Of a stretch of 64,000 bases of DNA, positions 43,270 through 52,173 are shown piece by piece. A model generated the notes under the pieces. That model was not told the DNA's origin. It saw nothing but the letters and a program-made list of their open reading frames with translations, and made no database searches. Source of the DNA: Castellaniella sp. S9 (GTDB lineage Bacteria > Pseudomonadota > Gammaproteobacteria > Burkholderiales > Burkholderiaceae_B); contig NZ_JAPFGD010000002.1 in the NCBI RefSeq assembly GCF_027257175.1, forward strand, positions 124,001-188,000, read 5' to 3'. The position numbers and the translations under genes were made by a program. Every line of letters starts with the position of its first letter. The first letter of the stretch is position 1.

Positions 43270-44343
43270 TTATGCCGCCTTCTTTTCTGGTTCGTTTACC
43301 GTAACACTCAGCTCTCTTTCAGGGTTAAGTGATACTGTCTTCACGGGTGTCCAGTTACGGGTGTGGCCGCTCCATCGCGCTGGGTTGGCGTTGCGCGCCG
43401 CTCGGTTGATTTGATCGCGCTTAATCAGTATTTCCGTGTCCAGCCTCGCGTGCCGTTGTGCGGGGGTGACGAGACGGATTCCGCTATGGCGGTGCTCGTG
43501 GTTGTACCACTGAACGAAGCCAGCCACCCACTCCCGTGCAGCATCAACATGGGCAAAGCCATTCGTTGGGTAACAGGGACGATACTTGCACGTACGGAAC
43601 AGCGACTCCGAGTAGGGGTTGTCGTTGCTGACCCGTGGACGACTGAACGAGGGGGTGATGCCTAGCTCGTGTAGTTTCTCTAGTAACGTGGCCCCCTTAA
43701 ACGGACTGCCATTATCGGCATGAAGTACCAAGGGCTGATCGACGACCTGCTCGGCCAGCACAGCACGTTCAAGAACCGTGCGGGAGTTATGTGCCGATTC
43801 CGCGAGGAAGACTTCCCAGCTGATGATTTTGCGGCTGTAAATATCGAGCATCATGACAAGATAGTAATACTCACCTTTGATGGGGCCACCCAGCCAGGTC
43901 GCGTCCCACGTCCAAACGCAGTTAGGCGCCGTCGCCTGATACGTCGTCGGTCGGGCGTGACGCTTCGGCAACTTGGCGCGGCCCCGATGGATCACTTCTT
44001 TATGTTTATGCAACACGCGATAGAAGGTGGAAGATGAGGCGAGGTAGCGCGCTTCCTCATCGAACAGCCTTACCACGATCTGTTCCGGTGGCAAGTGGGC
44101 ATAGTCTGGCCGGTGGCAGGTGTCGAGAATTTCCTGCTCCTCTATCGGCGTGAGCGCATTCGCCGGTATTGGCCGCTCAACCAAAGGCCGCTGGTCTTCG
44201 CGAAGTCCACCATCGCGTGTCCAGCGTTGATACGTCCGAGCACTTATGCCCAGTTCACGGCAGGCGGCTGCCAAACGTGCACCTTGAGCACGGGCATTAT
44301 CGATCAGCGCAATGGCATGTCGGCGATCAGGGGTGCTAATCAT
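43270..44343 (-). CDS. IS3-type transposase OrfB (DDE)
   Basis: A 357-residue transposase with helix-turn-helix segments at the N-terminus (LAAACRELGISARTYQRW) and an integrase core with DDE residues in WTWDATWL, HADNGSPF and SNDNPYSESLFRT. It overlaps the stop of the OrfA gene by four bases, so the two are coupled rather than read by frameshift. The protein is full-length. Confidence 0.88.
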   Translation of the reverse strand: MISTPDRRHAIALIDNARAQGARLAAACRELGISARTYQRWTRDGGLREDQRPLVERPIPANALTPIEEQEILDTCHRPDYAHLPPEQIVVRLFDEEARYLASSSTFYRVLHKHKEVIHRGRAKLPKRHARPTTYQATAPNCVWTWDATWLGGPIKGEYYYLVMMLDIYSRKIISWEVFLAESAHNSRTVLERAVLAEQVVDQPLVLHADNGSPFKGATLLEKLHELGITPSFSRPRVSNDNPYSESLFRTCKYRPCYPTNGFAHVDAAREWVAGFVQWYNHEHRHSGIRLVTPAQRHARLDTEILIKRDQINRAARNANPARWSGHTRNWTPVKTVSLNPERELSVTVNEPEKKAA

Positions 44344-44837
44344 TCGTCCTCGTCCCCCCAGATCGCCGCTGCTTTTTTTCGCAGCGTTAACAAGGCAGCT
44401 GTTTCGGCTAACGCACTGTTCTTGCGAGCCAGTTCTTTCTCCAGTGCTTTAATATGTTTGCGCTGCTGTTTAAGCTCATCTGCCTCACGCTGGCGTTCTG
44501 AATGTGACAAGCTGGCCGCCTGCTCACAGTCATGGCGCCATTGCTCCAATTGTTCCGGATAGAGGCCTCGACGGCGGCAATACTCAGCCACGTCGTGAGC
44601 ATTCATTGAAGCCGTCTCAACAACAGCGCTAAATTTATCACGGGAAGACCAGCCATCAGCGCCTTTGCCCAAGGCATCCGGCAAGCATTTTCCATTAGCA
44701 CGCGCTTCTTTGCGCCATTTATAAACAGTGGCTAATGAGATGCCTTCCTGTGCTGCAATCTCATGGGGTGACAGGTGATGGGGCGGCAGTAATTTGGCCA
44801 CCACCGCTTGCCGACGTTCATCTGAATAGCGAGGCAT
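44340..44837 (-). CDS. IS3-type transposase OrfA
   Basis: A 165-residue protein with a transposase_8-type helix-turn-helix (YSDERRQAVVAKLLPPHHLSP... ATVYKWRKEAR) and a long coiled coil (about residues 110-155). It is longer than usual OrfA proteins and carries a second HTH-like segment (VVETASMNAHDVAEYCRRRG). GGAGA lies seven bases before the ATG at 44837. Confidence 0.85.
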   Translation of the reverse strand: MPRYSDERRQAVVAKLLPPHHLSPHEIAAQEGISLATVYKWRKEARANGKCLPDALGKGADGWSSRDKFSAVVETASMNAHDVAEYCRRRGLYPEQLEQWRHDCEQAASLSHSERQREADELKQQRKHIKALEKELARKNSALAETAALLTLRKKAAAIWGDEDE

Positions 44838-44914
44838 GAGTGTCTCCTTTGACCCCCTGATCAATGTTTAAGAAAGAATATCAGAGGGTGCGACACTTAT
44901 CCTGACACTGGGGG

Positions 44915-45214
44915 CCTGAAGTCCGAGAGCGTGCTGTGCGCCTGGTACAGGAGCATCGCGATGAGTATCGGTCGCTGTGGGCGGCCGTCGAGTCCATTGC
45001 CCCGAAGATCGGCTGTACACCGACCACACTACTGGATTGGATCAAGCGCACGGAAGTTGACCGCGGAGTCCGACCCGGCGTGACGACAGAAGAGCGTGAA
45101 CGCATCAAGGCGTTGGAGAGGGAGAACCGCGAGTTGCGCCGCGCCAACGAGATTCTGAAGACGGCAAGTGCTTTTTTCGCCCAGGCGGCGCTCGACCGCG
45201 AACTGAAGAAATAA
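44915..45214 (+). pseudogene. IS3-family OrfA, 5'-truncated
   Basis: The frame is open from 44915 ([18 protein letters not shown]...), the sequence found just after the start of such OrfA proteins, but the start codon has been replaced by the neighbouring element. The helix-turn-helix ([18 protein letters not shown]) and leucine-rich helix ([18 protein letters not shown]) remain. A GTG at 44936 could start a shortened protein. Confidence 0.8.
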
Positions 45215-46296
45215 ACGCCTATATCGATCAGCACCGGGACTTGTACGGGGTCGAGCCGATCTGCACGGTATTGCAGGTCGCCCCGTCAGCTTACAGACGA
45301 CACGCCGCCCGGTGTCGACAGCCGCAGTTACGCACCCAACGGGCTCAGAAGGACGAACAATTGAAGCCGCAGATCTGTCGAGTCTGGGAGCAGAACTTTC
45401 GCGTCTACGGTGCCCGCAAAGTCTGGAAGCAGATGAATCGCGAAGGTACTTCGGTGGCACGATGTACGGTCGAACGTCTAATGCGTGGGCTGGGCATTGA
45501 AGGCGCGCGTCGCGGCAAGCGGGTTCGCACCACAGTGCCGGACAGCGCAGCTGCCTGTCCGCAAGACTTGGTCAGGCGCCACTTCGAAGCGGATCGTCCG
45601 AACCGGCTCTGGGTAGCAGATTTCACCTACGGTACGCCCAGCCAGCGTAGCCCGCCTGCATGGGGGTGAAGCTGCTTGAGCATGTTTGGAATGCAGGACC
45701 CGGAGACGATAAACGTTGCGGTACCGGGGCATGCCCTTTCTCTGCTGCGAGAGAAAGTGAGCCGAAGCGGCGGTGACTTGCCGACACTGGCAAGGTGACG
45801 AAGTCCGTGGGAAACGGGGCTTGCGGCGAAGCGGTTACGCCAAGATGAGTCTCTAGGCTGAGCATGGGACGGTTGAGGAACACGAACCTGTTAAATCGCA
45901 TCTGAGGGTTGAAATGTCACCCCTGCCCACACCGCTTTACGGGCAGGACGCGAACTGGAGCTAGGCACACGTATGGCCCGGCGCCACAAATGCTGATTGG
46001 ATAGGTATGCTGGTCAGCAGGGAACTACGGAGAGCGCGCAGCTAGACCGTGGTGTTTGCGACGACTTGCGACAAGCAAGGATAAAGACTGCGACAGGCAG
46101 CCTCGCCCGTGTGTTGAGTCCACCATGTGAACTGGGGAAGGCTTGCACAAATGCTAAGGGAGTGTGCCCCCGATGATGTGCAGGCTGGCGGAGCCCGCGT
46201 AGTAGTCCGAGGTTGGGAAAACCAGCCACATGGCGAAGGCGGGCAGTTTAAGTGGTTTGTTTGGCCGATTAATTGACCACAATGAGGTGAAGACCT

Positions 46297-47829
46297 TTGA
46301 TAATCAGTGAAATGCAAAACAAACTGGCGATATGGTCAACCGAGGACAAAGAACGCAAGTTCGATCGACTCCTACGACTGATTGCCGACAAAGATTGGCT
46401 GAGCGAAGCGGCTCGCATTACGCTGGCCTCCAGCGGAGCACGCACGCCGGGCGTTGATGGCGTTGACAAACGTATGCTGGAAATGAATCTTCAGCATGAA
46501 CTGGCGACGATACGCGAAGAACTGCTGGCGGGCTCGTACAGTCCGTTGCCCGCACGACGCGTGTATATACCGAAAGCGAACGGCACGCTCAGGCCTCTTG
46601 GCATTCCGAGCCTGCGGGATCGGATCGTGCAACGGGCCATGCTAATGGCCATGGAGCCGATATGGGAAAGCGATTTCCACCCGGCTTCCTATGGCTTCAG
46701 ACCGGCCCGTAGCGTACATCATGCGATTCGCACGGTGAAGCTTCAGTTGCAAGACGGTGGTGAACAAAGTGTCGCCGGTCGCTGGGTCATCGAGGGCGAC
46801 CTCGCCAGTTACTTCGACACGGTGCATCATCGCCTGCTGATGAAAGGAATCCGTAAGCGCATCGCCGACCAGCGCTTTCTTGTCCTGCTTTGGAAGTTCA
46901 TCAAGGCGGGCTGCGTTGATCGCGATCTGTTCCGTGCTTCAAGCGAAGGCGTTCCTCAGGGCGGTGTTATCTCACCCCTATTATCCAACATCATGTTGCA
47001 TGAGTTCGATGCGTGGATGGAACGGAACTACCTGAACAAGAAGGTGCGCAAGGATCGGTGGGCGTGGAACTTCGGCATTCTCAAGCAGCGGCCCATTGCT
47101 GTGCGAGAAAACCGGCAATGGAAACCTGCTGTAGCGTACTGCCGGTACGCCGATGACTTTGTGATCGTAGTCAAGGGAACTCGTGAGCATGCTGAGACCG
47201 TACGTGAAGCATGTCGCGGATTCCTTGAAGGCGAACTGAAGCTCACGCTAAATATGGAGAAAACCCATATTACGCATGTGAATGACGGCTTCGTCTTCCT
47301 GGGTCACAGAATCATCCGGAAACGTGGACCACGTGGTCGCATGCGACCTGTGACGACGATTCCGTGGGAGAAGTGCCGGGGCTTTGCCCTGCGGCTAGTC
47401 AAACAACTGTCGGGTAACTACGACAACAACCGGATGGACCTGATGGAAAGCCTGAATCGGCAACTTGCTGGCTGGGCCGCTTTCTATCAATACACCGACT
47501 ACACGGCCATCATGTTTCGGAAAGTTGACCGAATAGTGTTCTGGAAGTTCGGGTACTGGCTCGCGCGCAAATACCGACGTGGATTCACGTCGTTGATGCG
47601 CAAGTATGTCCGCGAGCCCGAACCGGGAAGAGCCAAAACATGGGTTCTTGAAGGCCAGAATAGTCGGGGTTGGTATGGGGCGGTGGCGCTTCGGCGTCTT
47701 GTTACCAGCCGCAAGGGCCGCTTCACATGGCGTACGCCGATGGAAAATCCGTATATTCTGCGCGACGAGGTACGAAATACTATCGAGTCGCGCTACGTCG
47801 ATGTCGCCTTTGCTATGAGCAACGCTTAG
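46297..47829 (+). CDS. ltrA: Group II intron reverse transcriptase/maturase
   Basis: A 510-residue protein if the TTG at 46297 is used (ATG at 46312 is an alternative). RT motifs are present: GVDGVDKRML, FRPARSVHHAI, QGGVISPLLSNI (221-232) and the catalytic YADD (284-287). A maturase (GIIM) domain follows (YDNNRMDLMESLNRQLAGWAAFY). No HNH endonuclease with paired cysteines is visible at the C-terminus, so mobility probably depends on the reverse-splicing route without second-strand cleavage. The frame is complete. Confidence 0.93.
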   Translation: MIISEMQNKLAIWSTEDKERKFDRLLRLIADKDWLSEAARITLASSGARTPGVDGVDKRMLEMNLQHELATIREELLAGSYSPLPARRVYIPKANGTLRPLGIPSLRDRIVQRAMLMAMEPIWESDFHPASYGFRPARSVHHAIRTVKLQLQDGGEQSVAGRWVIEGDLASYFDTVHHRLLMKGIRKRIADQRFLVLLWKFIKAGCVDRDLFRASSEGVPQGGVISPLLSNIMLHEFDAWMERNYLNKKVRKDRWAWNFGILKQRPIAVRENRQWKPAVAYCRYADDFVIVVKGTREHAETVREACRGFLEGELKLTLNMEKTHITHVNDGFVFLGHRIIRKRGPRGRMRPVTTIPWEKCRGFALRLVKQLSGNYDNNRMDLMESLNRQLAGWAAFYQYTDYTAIMFRKVDRIVFWKFGYWLARKYRRGFTSLMRKYVREPEPGRAKTWVLEGQNSRGWYGAVALRRLVTSRKGRFTWRTPMENPYILRDEVRNTIESRYVDVAFAMSNA

Positions 47830-47834
47830 ATGGA

Positions 47835-47868
47835 GAGCCGGATGCGCTGAAAGGTGCACGTCCGGTTC
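47835..47868 (+). ncRNA. Group II intron domain V
   Basis: Thirty-four bases that fold as GAGCCGGATGCGCTG / GAAA-type loop / TGCACGTCCGGTTC, matching the conserved catalytic hairpin of group II introns. It begins six bases after the maturase stop codon. Confidence 0.92.
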
Positions 47869-48413
47869 GGAGAGGAGAGGCAGGGAAATAGTTCGACTAC
47901 GCCCTGTCTCTTACTCTACTTTCCACTTGGCAGGGTTGGTTATATGTGGCCTTTATCATTGATGCTTATGCTAAGCGGATTGTCGGCTGGCGAGCTTCCA
48001 GCAGCATGACGACAGACTTCGTTTTGGATGCGCTTGAGCAAGCTGTGTACGACCGGCGCCCAACGGAATCGGATGGGTTGGTTCACCATTCTGATCGCGG
48101 GTCGCAATATGTATCCATTCGCTATTCCGAGCGCTTGGGTGAAGCCGGCATCAACCCTTCTGTTGGCAACACCGGAAGCGCTTACGATAACGCGTTGGCC
48201 GAGACCATCAACGGTCTGTATAAAACGGAACTGATTCACCGCAGGGCACCCTGGAAAACCAAAGCCGCCGTGGAGCTGGCCACGCTGGAATGGGTGTCCT
48301 GGTTTAACCACCAGCGTCTATTGGGATCGATCGGTGACATCCCGCCAGTCGAAGCCGAAGAGCGTTACTATCGACAACTTGCAGCACAGACTGCGGAACC
48401 TGTTTTACTTTAA

Positions 48414-48726
48414 CCAAACAGCCTCCGCGATTCCCGGTTCGATTCAGGCAGACGCCATGGAGGTGCTCGTAGTAACTCAAATAAGCCCTCGGTTAGAACG
48501 GGCGTGTCCATATTACAAAATTGTAATTTGCACGTCAGTAGATCGGCAGTTGTACTTCGTTATAGTGCAATTGATTGATCAATGCTGTTGCCATTAAAGT
48601 GACTAACTCGGGCGATGAAGCAGGAAGCCCGTTTCGTGGATGTCTTGAGTTTTCGGTTTCGATATTGCCTTTTCTTGGGGCGGTTTGAAATGGCTGTCTA
48701 CTTAAACAAACTCTAGGAGTGTACTC
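48414..48726. other. IS right end and copper-responsive promoter region
   Basis: The first ~33 bases are the IS end. The rest contains no supported gene and holds the cop box at 48512-48527 upstream of the cupredoxin gene. Confidence 0.6.
48512..48527 (+). promoter_or_regulatory. CopR box upstream of cupredoxin gene
   Basis: ATTACA-AAAT-TGTAAT has perfect six-base inverted arms. The same form occurs at 59605-59620 and 62027-62042. It lies 200 bases upstream of the cupredoxin gene that starts the plus-strand copper operon. Confidence 0.7.
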
Positions 48727-49239
48727 ATGATGAAAAAGACCCTTTCTATTTTGGCTTTAAGTGTCCTTCCGGCCCTCGTATTGGCTGCGGGCAACCATGG
48801 CGGGGGGCATGGCGCACCGGCGCATGGCATGCCTGGGCACGATATGTCCACCATGTCGAATGCACCGTCGCCGACTGGCAAGCCTGGCGATCCGGCCAAA
48901 GTTACCCGCACGATTGAGTTGACGATGGACGACACCATGCGGTTTACACCGGGTGACATCCAGGTCAGCGCTGGCGAGACCGTTCGTTTCTTTATCAAGA
49001 ACACGGGCAAAATCCCCCATGAAATGGTGATCGGATCCCTCGCCGATCTAAAAGCCCATGCGGCCGAAATGCAAAAAATGCCGGGCATGCAGCATGCCGA
49101 ACCGAATATGATTACATTGGCCCCAGGTAAGATTGGCGGCTTGGTGTGGCAGTTCGACCAGGCTGGCACCGTCGATTTCGCTTGCCTCATTCCGGGCCAC
49201 ATGGAGGCCGGGATGGTCGGCCAAGTAAAAGTTAGCTGA
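48727..49239 (+). CDS. Cupredoxin-domain periplasmic copper protein (copy 1)
   Basis: A 170-residue protein with a signal peptide (cleavage near LVLAAG), a His/Met-rich linker (NHGGGHGAPAHGMPGHDM) and a cupredoxin fold. Type-1 copper ligands are in IPHEMV (His) and FACLIPGHMEAGM (Cys, His, Met). A paralogue is encoded at 55925. It probably carries electrons or binds copper in the periplasm. AGGAG lies seven bases before the first ATG; the second ATG at 48730 matches the paralogue's start. Confidence 0.88.
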   Translation: MMKKTLSILALSVLPALVLAAGNHGGGHGAPAHGMPGHDMSTMSNAPSPTGKPGDPAKVTRTIELTMDDTMRFTPGDIQVSAGETVRFFIKNTGKIPHEMVIGSLADLKAHAAEMQKMPGMQHAEPNMITLAPGKIGGLVWQFDQAGTVDFACLIPGHMEAGMVGQVKVS

Positions 49240-49253
49240 TCTAGCGCATTAAA

Positions 49254-49726
49254 ATGGCACGGAAGAAATTGGTCTTTGGGGTAGTCGGCGCTGTCGTCGT
49301 CGGCGCCGCGCCATCCTTTACAGCGTCATACGGGGATCCGGCTCGGCATTCATCGACCCTGCGGATCAGGCTCTTGTGATGCAGGGCAGGGCGATCTATG
49401 CGAACAATTGCGCAGCTTGCCATGGTGAGTCCCTGCAAGGGCAGCCGAACTGGCGTGACCGCGTGCCCAATGGCAGGCTGCCCGCACCGCCGCACGACAA
49501 AACCGGCCATACCTGGCGCCATCCTGATGTGATGTTGGTCGATATGGTGAAAAAGGGCCTGGTTCCTGGGAAGACGGCGCCGCCAGGCTATGTTAGCGAC
49601 ATGCCCGCATATCGGGACATCCTCAGCGATCAAGAGATCATTGCGGTACTGGCTTACATCAAGAGCAACTGGCCGCCCAAAGTCCTGGAGGCACAGAAGG
49701 GCGTCACATTGCAACGACAGAACTAA
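49254..49726 (+). pseudogene. Class I cytochrome c, frameshifted near its N-terminus
   Basis: From ATG 49254 the sequence MARKKLVFGVVGAVVVGAA is a normal membrane anchor, but the rest of the protein (AFIDPADQALVMQGRAIYANNCAACHG ...) is in another frame from about 49310, so one base appears lost in the GCCGCG run. The paralogue at 54568 is continuous here. The heme motif CAACHG and the distal Met region (YVSDMPAYRDIL) are intact. A GTG at 49376 or ATG at 49379 could start a protein without signal. A sequencing error is possible. Confidence 0.7.
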
Positions 49727-49796
49727 GCTGCCCGAGCGTGGTCTTTATCTATACTATGAATCATTCAAGATTTACATTTACGCTGGAGCGGGTTTC

Positions 49797-50213
49797 ATGA
49801 AATTATGGCTAGCAGCGGCTGCCTTGGCCGTCGCGTCATCCTTTGCACAGGCTGCCGGCACGGCCATTACCGTATATCAGGATCCCAATTGCGGTTGCTG
49901 CACTGGGTGGGTCGAGCATATGCGGGATGCTGGCTTTGATGTTACGGCGATCAAAACGACCGACATGGCTTCGGTGAAGCAAAAGCTCGGTGTGCCACCA
50001 AAGCTTGGATCGTGTCATACGGGCGTGATAGAAGCCACTGGCCAAATCATCGAGGGGCACGTACCGGCCAATGCTGTCAACAAATTGCTGGCTCACTCAT
50101 CAGTGAAGGGCGTGTCGGCGCCTGGCATGCCGTTGAATGCGCCAGGCATGGGCGAGTTGGACGGCAATCTGGTTACTGTGGACTTTAACGGTAAACCGTT
50201 TTCCAAGGACTAA
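49797..50213 (+). CDS. DUF411 domain periplasmic protein
   Basis: A 138-residue exported protein (signal ending AQAAG) of the DUF411 family, with CGCC in NCGCCTGWVEHM and a conserved GSCHTGVI segment. DUF411 proteins occur in copper and silver resistance clusters and are thought to bind metal through these cysteines; no reaction is established. The ATG at 49797 is chosen because it gives a clean signal peptide. It lies 71 bases after the cytochrome gene. Confidence 0.83.
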   Translation: MKLWLAAAALAVASSFAQAAGTAITVYQDPNCGCCTGWVEHMRDAGFDVTAIKTTDMASVKQKLGVPPKLGSCHTGVIEATGQIIEGHVPANAVNKLLAHSSVKGVSAPGMPLNAPGMGELDGNLVTVDFNGKPFSKD

Positions 50214-50373
50214 AATCTACATACAAGCAATGGTATAGCCGGGTACGCCACGATTGGTACGCCTTGCTGCTCTGACGCTGGAAGACATCTACACCTCTAT
50301 ATCTACATCTCTCCTGCGCCACAAGTTCAAGCCGGTTCGTGAAAAGTCAATTTTCTGGATTTAGGAGATACAA

Positions 50374-50724
50374 ATGAATATGAAAGCACTATTTATTGCG
50401 CCCATTACGGCGCTCTTGTTGGGCGTAAGCGGTGCGGGAGTAGCAGCGACTTCCAGCAGTGATGGCACTACCGCGGGCATGAAAGCTGAATCAGGCATGA
50501 TGCAGAATGGTGACGCGGCCAGGATGGGCGATATGAAACCAGGCAAGATGAAAGATCACGGCATGATGAGCGGCGACATGATGAGCAGCTGTCCTATGAT
50601 GGGCGCTGCTAGCGGAGCCAATAGCAAAGTGACGATGCAGATGCATGGCGAGATGATGCGTGCCATGGGCGACATCATGATTAAATATGCCGAGAAACTT
50701 GAAATGCCGTCCTCGCCTCAATAA
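50374..50724 (+). CDS. Met-rich periplasmic protein
   Basis: A 116-residue protein with a signal peptide (cleavage near GAGVAATS) and many methionines arranged as GMM, GDM and MM pairs (for example DHGMMSGDMMSSCPMMG). Met-rich periplasmic proteins bind Cu+ or Ag+, so a copper-buffering role is likely but unproven. GGAG is seven bases before the ATG. It is the last plus-strand gene before the convergent DUF305 gene. Confidence 0.7.
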   Translation: MNMKALFIAPITALLLGVSGAGVAATSSSDGTTAGMKAESGMMQNGDAARMGDMKPGKMKDHGMMSGDMMSSCPMMGAASGANSKVTMQMHGEMMRAMGDIMIKYAEKLEMPSSPQ

Positions 50725-50761
50725 CGAGACTTGAGTTCGGACCGACGAACTGTCAAGAAAG

Positions 50762-51181
50762 CTATTTCGATGGCTTTGGATGAGCTGCGAGCCACTCATC
50801 GAACGTTACGATTTCTTTTTTCTGGGCTGCGATGATTTCTTTGGCCATTTGTTTCATCTCAGGATCTTGACCCTTTTTCAGCTCTAGCTTGGCCATGTCT
50901 ATAGCGCCCTGATGGTGAGCTCGCATCATGATGGCAAAATCATAATCGATATCACCTGAGGGCTTCATGACGTCCATGCTTTTGCGCATATTCATCATAG
51001 AGCCGCGCATATCCATAGGCATGTTGCCTTTCATTGCTTCCGAATTTGTTGATGCTTGATTCGATGGGGTAGTCGTCTGAGCGGACGCCAACAATGAAAT
51101 AGCCCCCATGCTTGCGCCTAGCATCAGCGATAATAAGACGCGTCGGGCCATGCGAACCGTTTTTCCTGTTTGAGCATTCAT
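50762..51181 (-). CDS. DUF305 family exported protein
   Basis: A 139-residue protein with a long signal peptide and the DUF305 signature DYDFAIMMRAHHQGAIDMAKLEL, a ferritin-like helical segment with His-His and Met residues that could bind metal. The family is common beside copper genes; its function is unknown. The ATG at 51181 has GGAG eight bases upstream. A Met-rich linker (MKGNMPMDMRGSMMNMRKSMDVM) precedes the domain. Confidence 0.85.
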   Translation of the reverse strand: MNAQTGKTVRMARRVLLSLMLGASMGAISLLASAQTTTPSNQASTNSEAMKGNMPMDMRGSMMNMRKSMDVMKPSGDIDYDFAIMMRAHHQGAIDMAKLELKKGQDPEMKQMAKEIIAAQKKEIVTFDEWLAAHPKPSK

Positions 51182-51653
51182 GAAAATCTCCAAAAAGCGT
51201 AAGAACTTCCAAGATACAGCTACTTTTTACCTATCAGGCACTTCGGTTTAAACACAATTGGTTAGGTTGGGATATTCAGGGTCATGGTCAGGCCCCCAGC
51301 GCCATCTTGTTCTACATTGTTGTTGGTCGTAAAGCTGCGATAGCAAACCAGATAATAAGAGGGTAATCAATAGGTTGGGCGATCATGGAGATCCTGAAGC
51401 AATGAGGCACGCGTTTCAGTCTGCACATACTGCACGAACTTTGTTTGTCAGCAATTCCCGTGCCGTTACTGGTTCCTCACTCCGATGCCGCCTACATTAC
51501 AAAGTTAGGTCAAAACATGACGTATTCGTCACGCCGGCGTCATCGGACTGTTGGGTGCTGCTCGTTAAAGTGGAGTCCTAGCCAGAAAGAACTGGCACTG
51601 TGATCGCTCAGTATGACGGCGTCGCGGGACAATGACTCTCAAAGGAACCTGTT
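51182..51653. other. Intergenic region between DUF305 and DUF4148 genes
   Basis: About 470 bases of divergent promoter region. A short open frame at 51375-51581 lacks a domain and is not supported. I see no clear cop box here. Confidence 0.45.
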
Positions 51654-51986
51654 ATGTCTTTTCGTTCAAAAACGCTTTTCGCCTTACTAGCCGCTGCATT
51701 AGCGGTTCCAGCCACCAGTTTTGCATATTGGGTCCCCGATAATAGTGAGCAGGGCGGAACCGAAGTGCAGGATTGGTCCAACATGAAAAGTCGAGCACAG
51801 GTGCTCCAGGAACTTGAGGAAGCTAAAGCTGACCCTACTTGGGCTACACGTCAGGGCGAGGCGACAGGTATTTGGCCTCAAATCAACGTTGAGCCAATGA
51901 AATCACGAGCACAGGTTCAGAATGAGTTAATAGCGCAGACTGCTGAAGAAAAAGCGTATATTGAGAGCTTTTATACGGGCGCATAA
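51654..51986 (+). CDS. DUF4148 family small exported protein
   Basis: A 110-residue protein with a signal peptide (cleavage near TSFAYW) and two copies of the KSRAQVxxEL repeat (near residues 44 and 83), characteristic of DUF4148 proteins abundant in Burkholderiales. Function is unknown. AAAGGAAC lies just before the ATG. The presence of this family supports a betaproteobacterial origin. Confidence 0.8.
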   Translation: MSFRSKTLFALLAAALAVPATSFAYWVPDNSEQGGTEVQDWSNMKSRAQVLQELEEAKADPTWATRQGEATGIWPQINVEPMKSRAQVQNELIAQTAEEKAYIESFYTGA

Positions 51987-52173
51987 TGCTTCGTAAATCG
52001 TCGCTAATTATGACGGAAATGTAATGCCGCTGACAGCGAACTGTCAGTTTCAAAAGCACGAAAGTATGGCATGATTGATACGCCTACCATCCATTGCAAT
52101 CCCGGGCTCTACGCTGTATTGGGATGGTGAGAGGTCAGCGTAGCCCAATACTAACTGGGAAAGCGGCTACGTC

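Larger units (their letters stand above)
42204..44907 (-). mobile_element. Candidate 2.7-kb element bounded by inverted repeats, with tyrosine recombinase and IS3-type transposase
   Basis: TGTCCAAATAAGTGTC at 42204-42219 and the inward-reading TGTCAGGATAAGTGTC at 44907-44892 match at 13 of 16 positions in inverted orientation. Between them, all on the minus strand, lie an IS3-type orfA/orfB pair and a tyrosine recombinase whose stop codon falls inside the left repeat. Left of the unit is an interrupted NACHT gene and right of it an interrupted IS3 orfA. It may be one transposable unit or an IS next to a truncated recombinase gene. Confidence 0.45.
45632..47919 (+). mobile_element. Group II intron, apparently complete
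   Basis: The intron begins GTACGCCC (consensus GUGYG) and ends CTCTAC (AY ending). Exact ends were set by restoring the interrupted transposase frame. It encodes a reverse transcriptase/maturase in domain IV, followed by a textbook 34-base domain V at 47835-47868 and a domain VI-like stem before the 3' end. Insertion inside an IS transposase gene is a common outcome, as it avoids harming the host. Confidence 0.9.
45205..48413 (+). pseudogene. IS3-family OrfB transposase split by a group II intron
   Basis: Exon 1 (45205-45631) covers the N-terminal part to VADFTY; exon 2 (47920-48413) continues V-S-TWQGWLYVAFIIDAYAKR with SDRGSQY and NTGSAYDNALAE to the stop. Joining base 45631 to 47920 restores one uninterrupted DDE domain, so the coding sequence is intact after splicing. 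The right IS end is near 48446 (GGTTCGATTCA). Because the upstream orfA has lost its start, transposition is unlikely even with splicing. Confidence 0.85.

Noticed and set aside
51375-51581. A 68-codon plus-strand frame upstream of the DUF4148 gene
   Set aside because: No signal peptide, domain or good start; probably promoter region.
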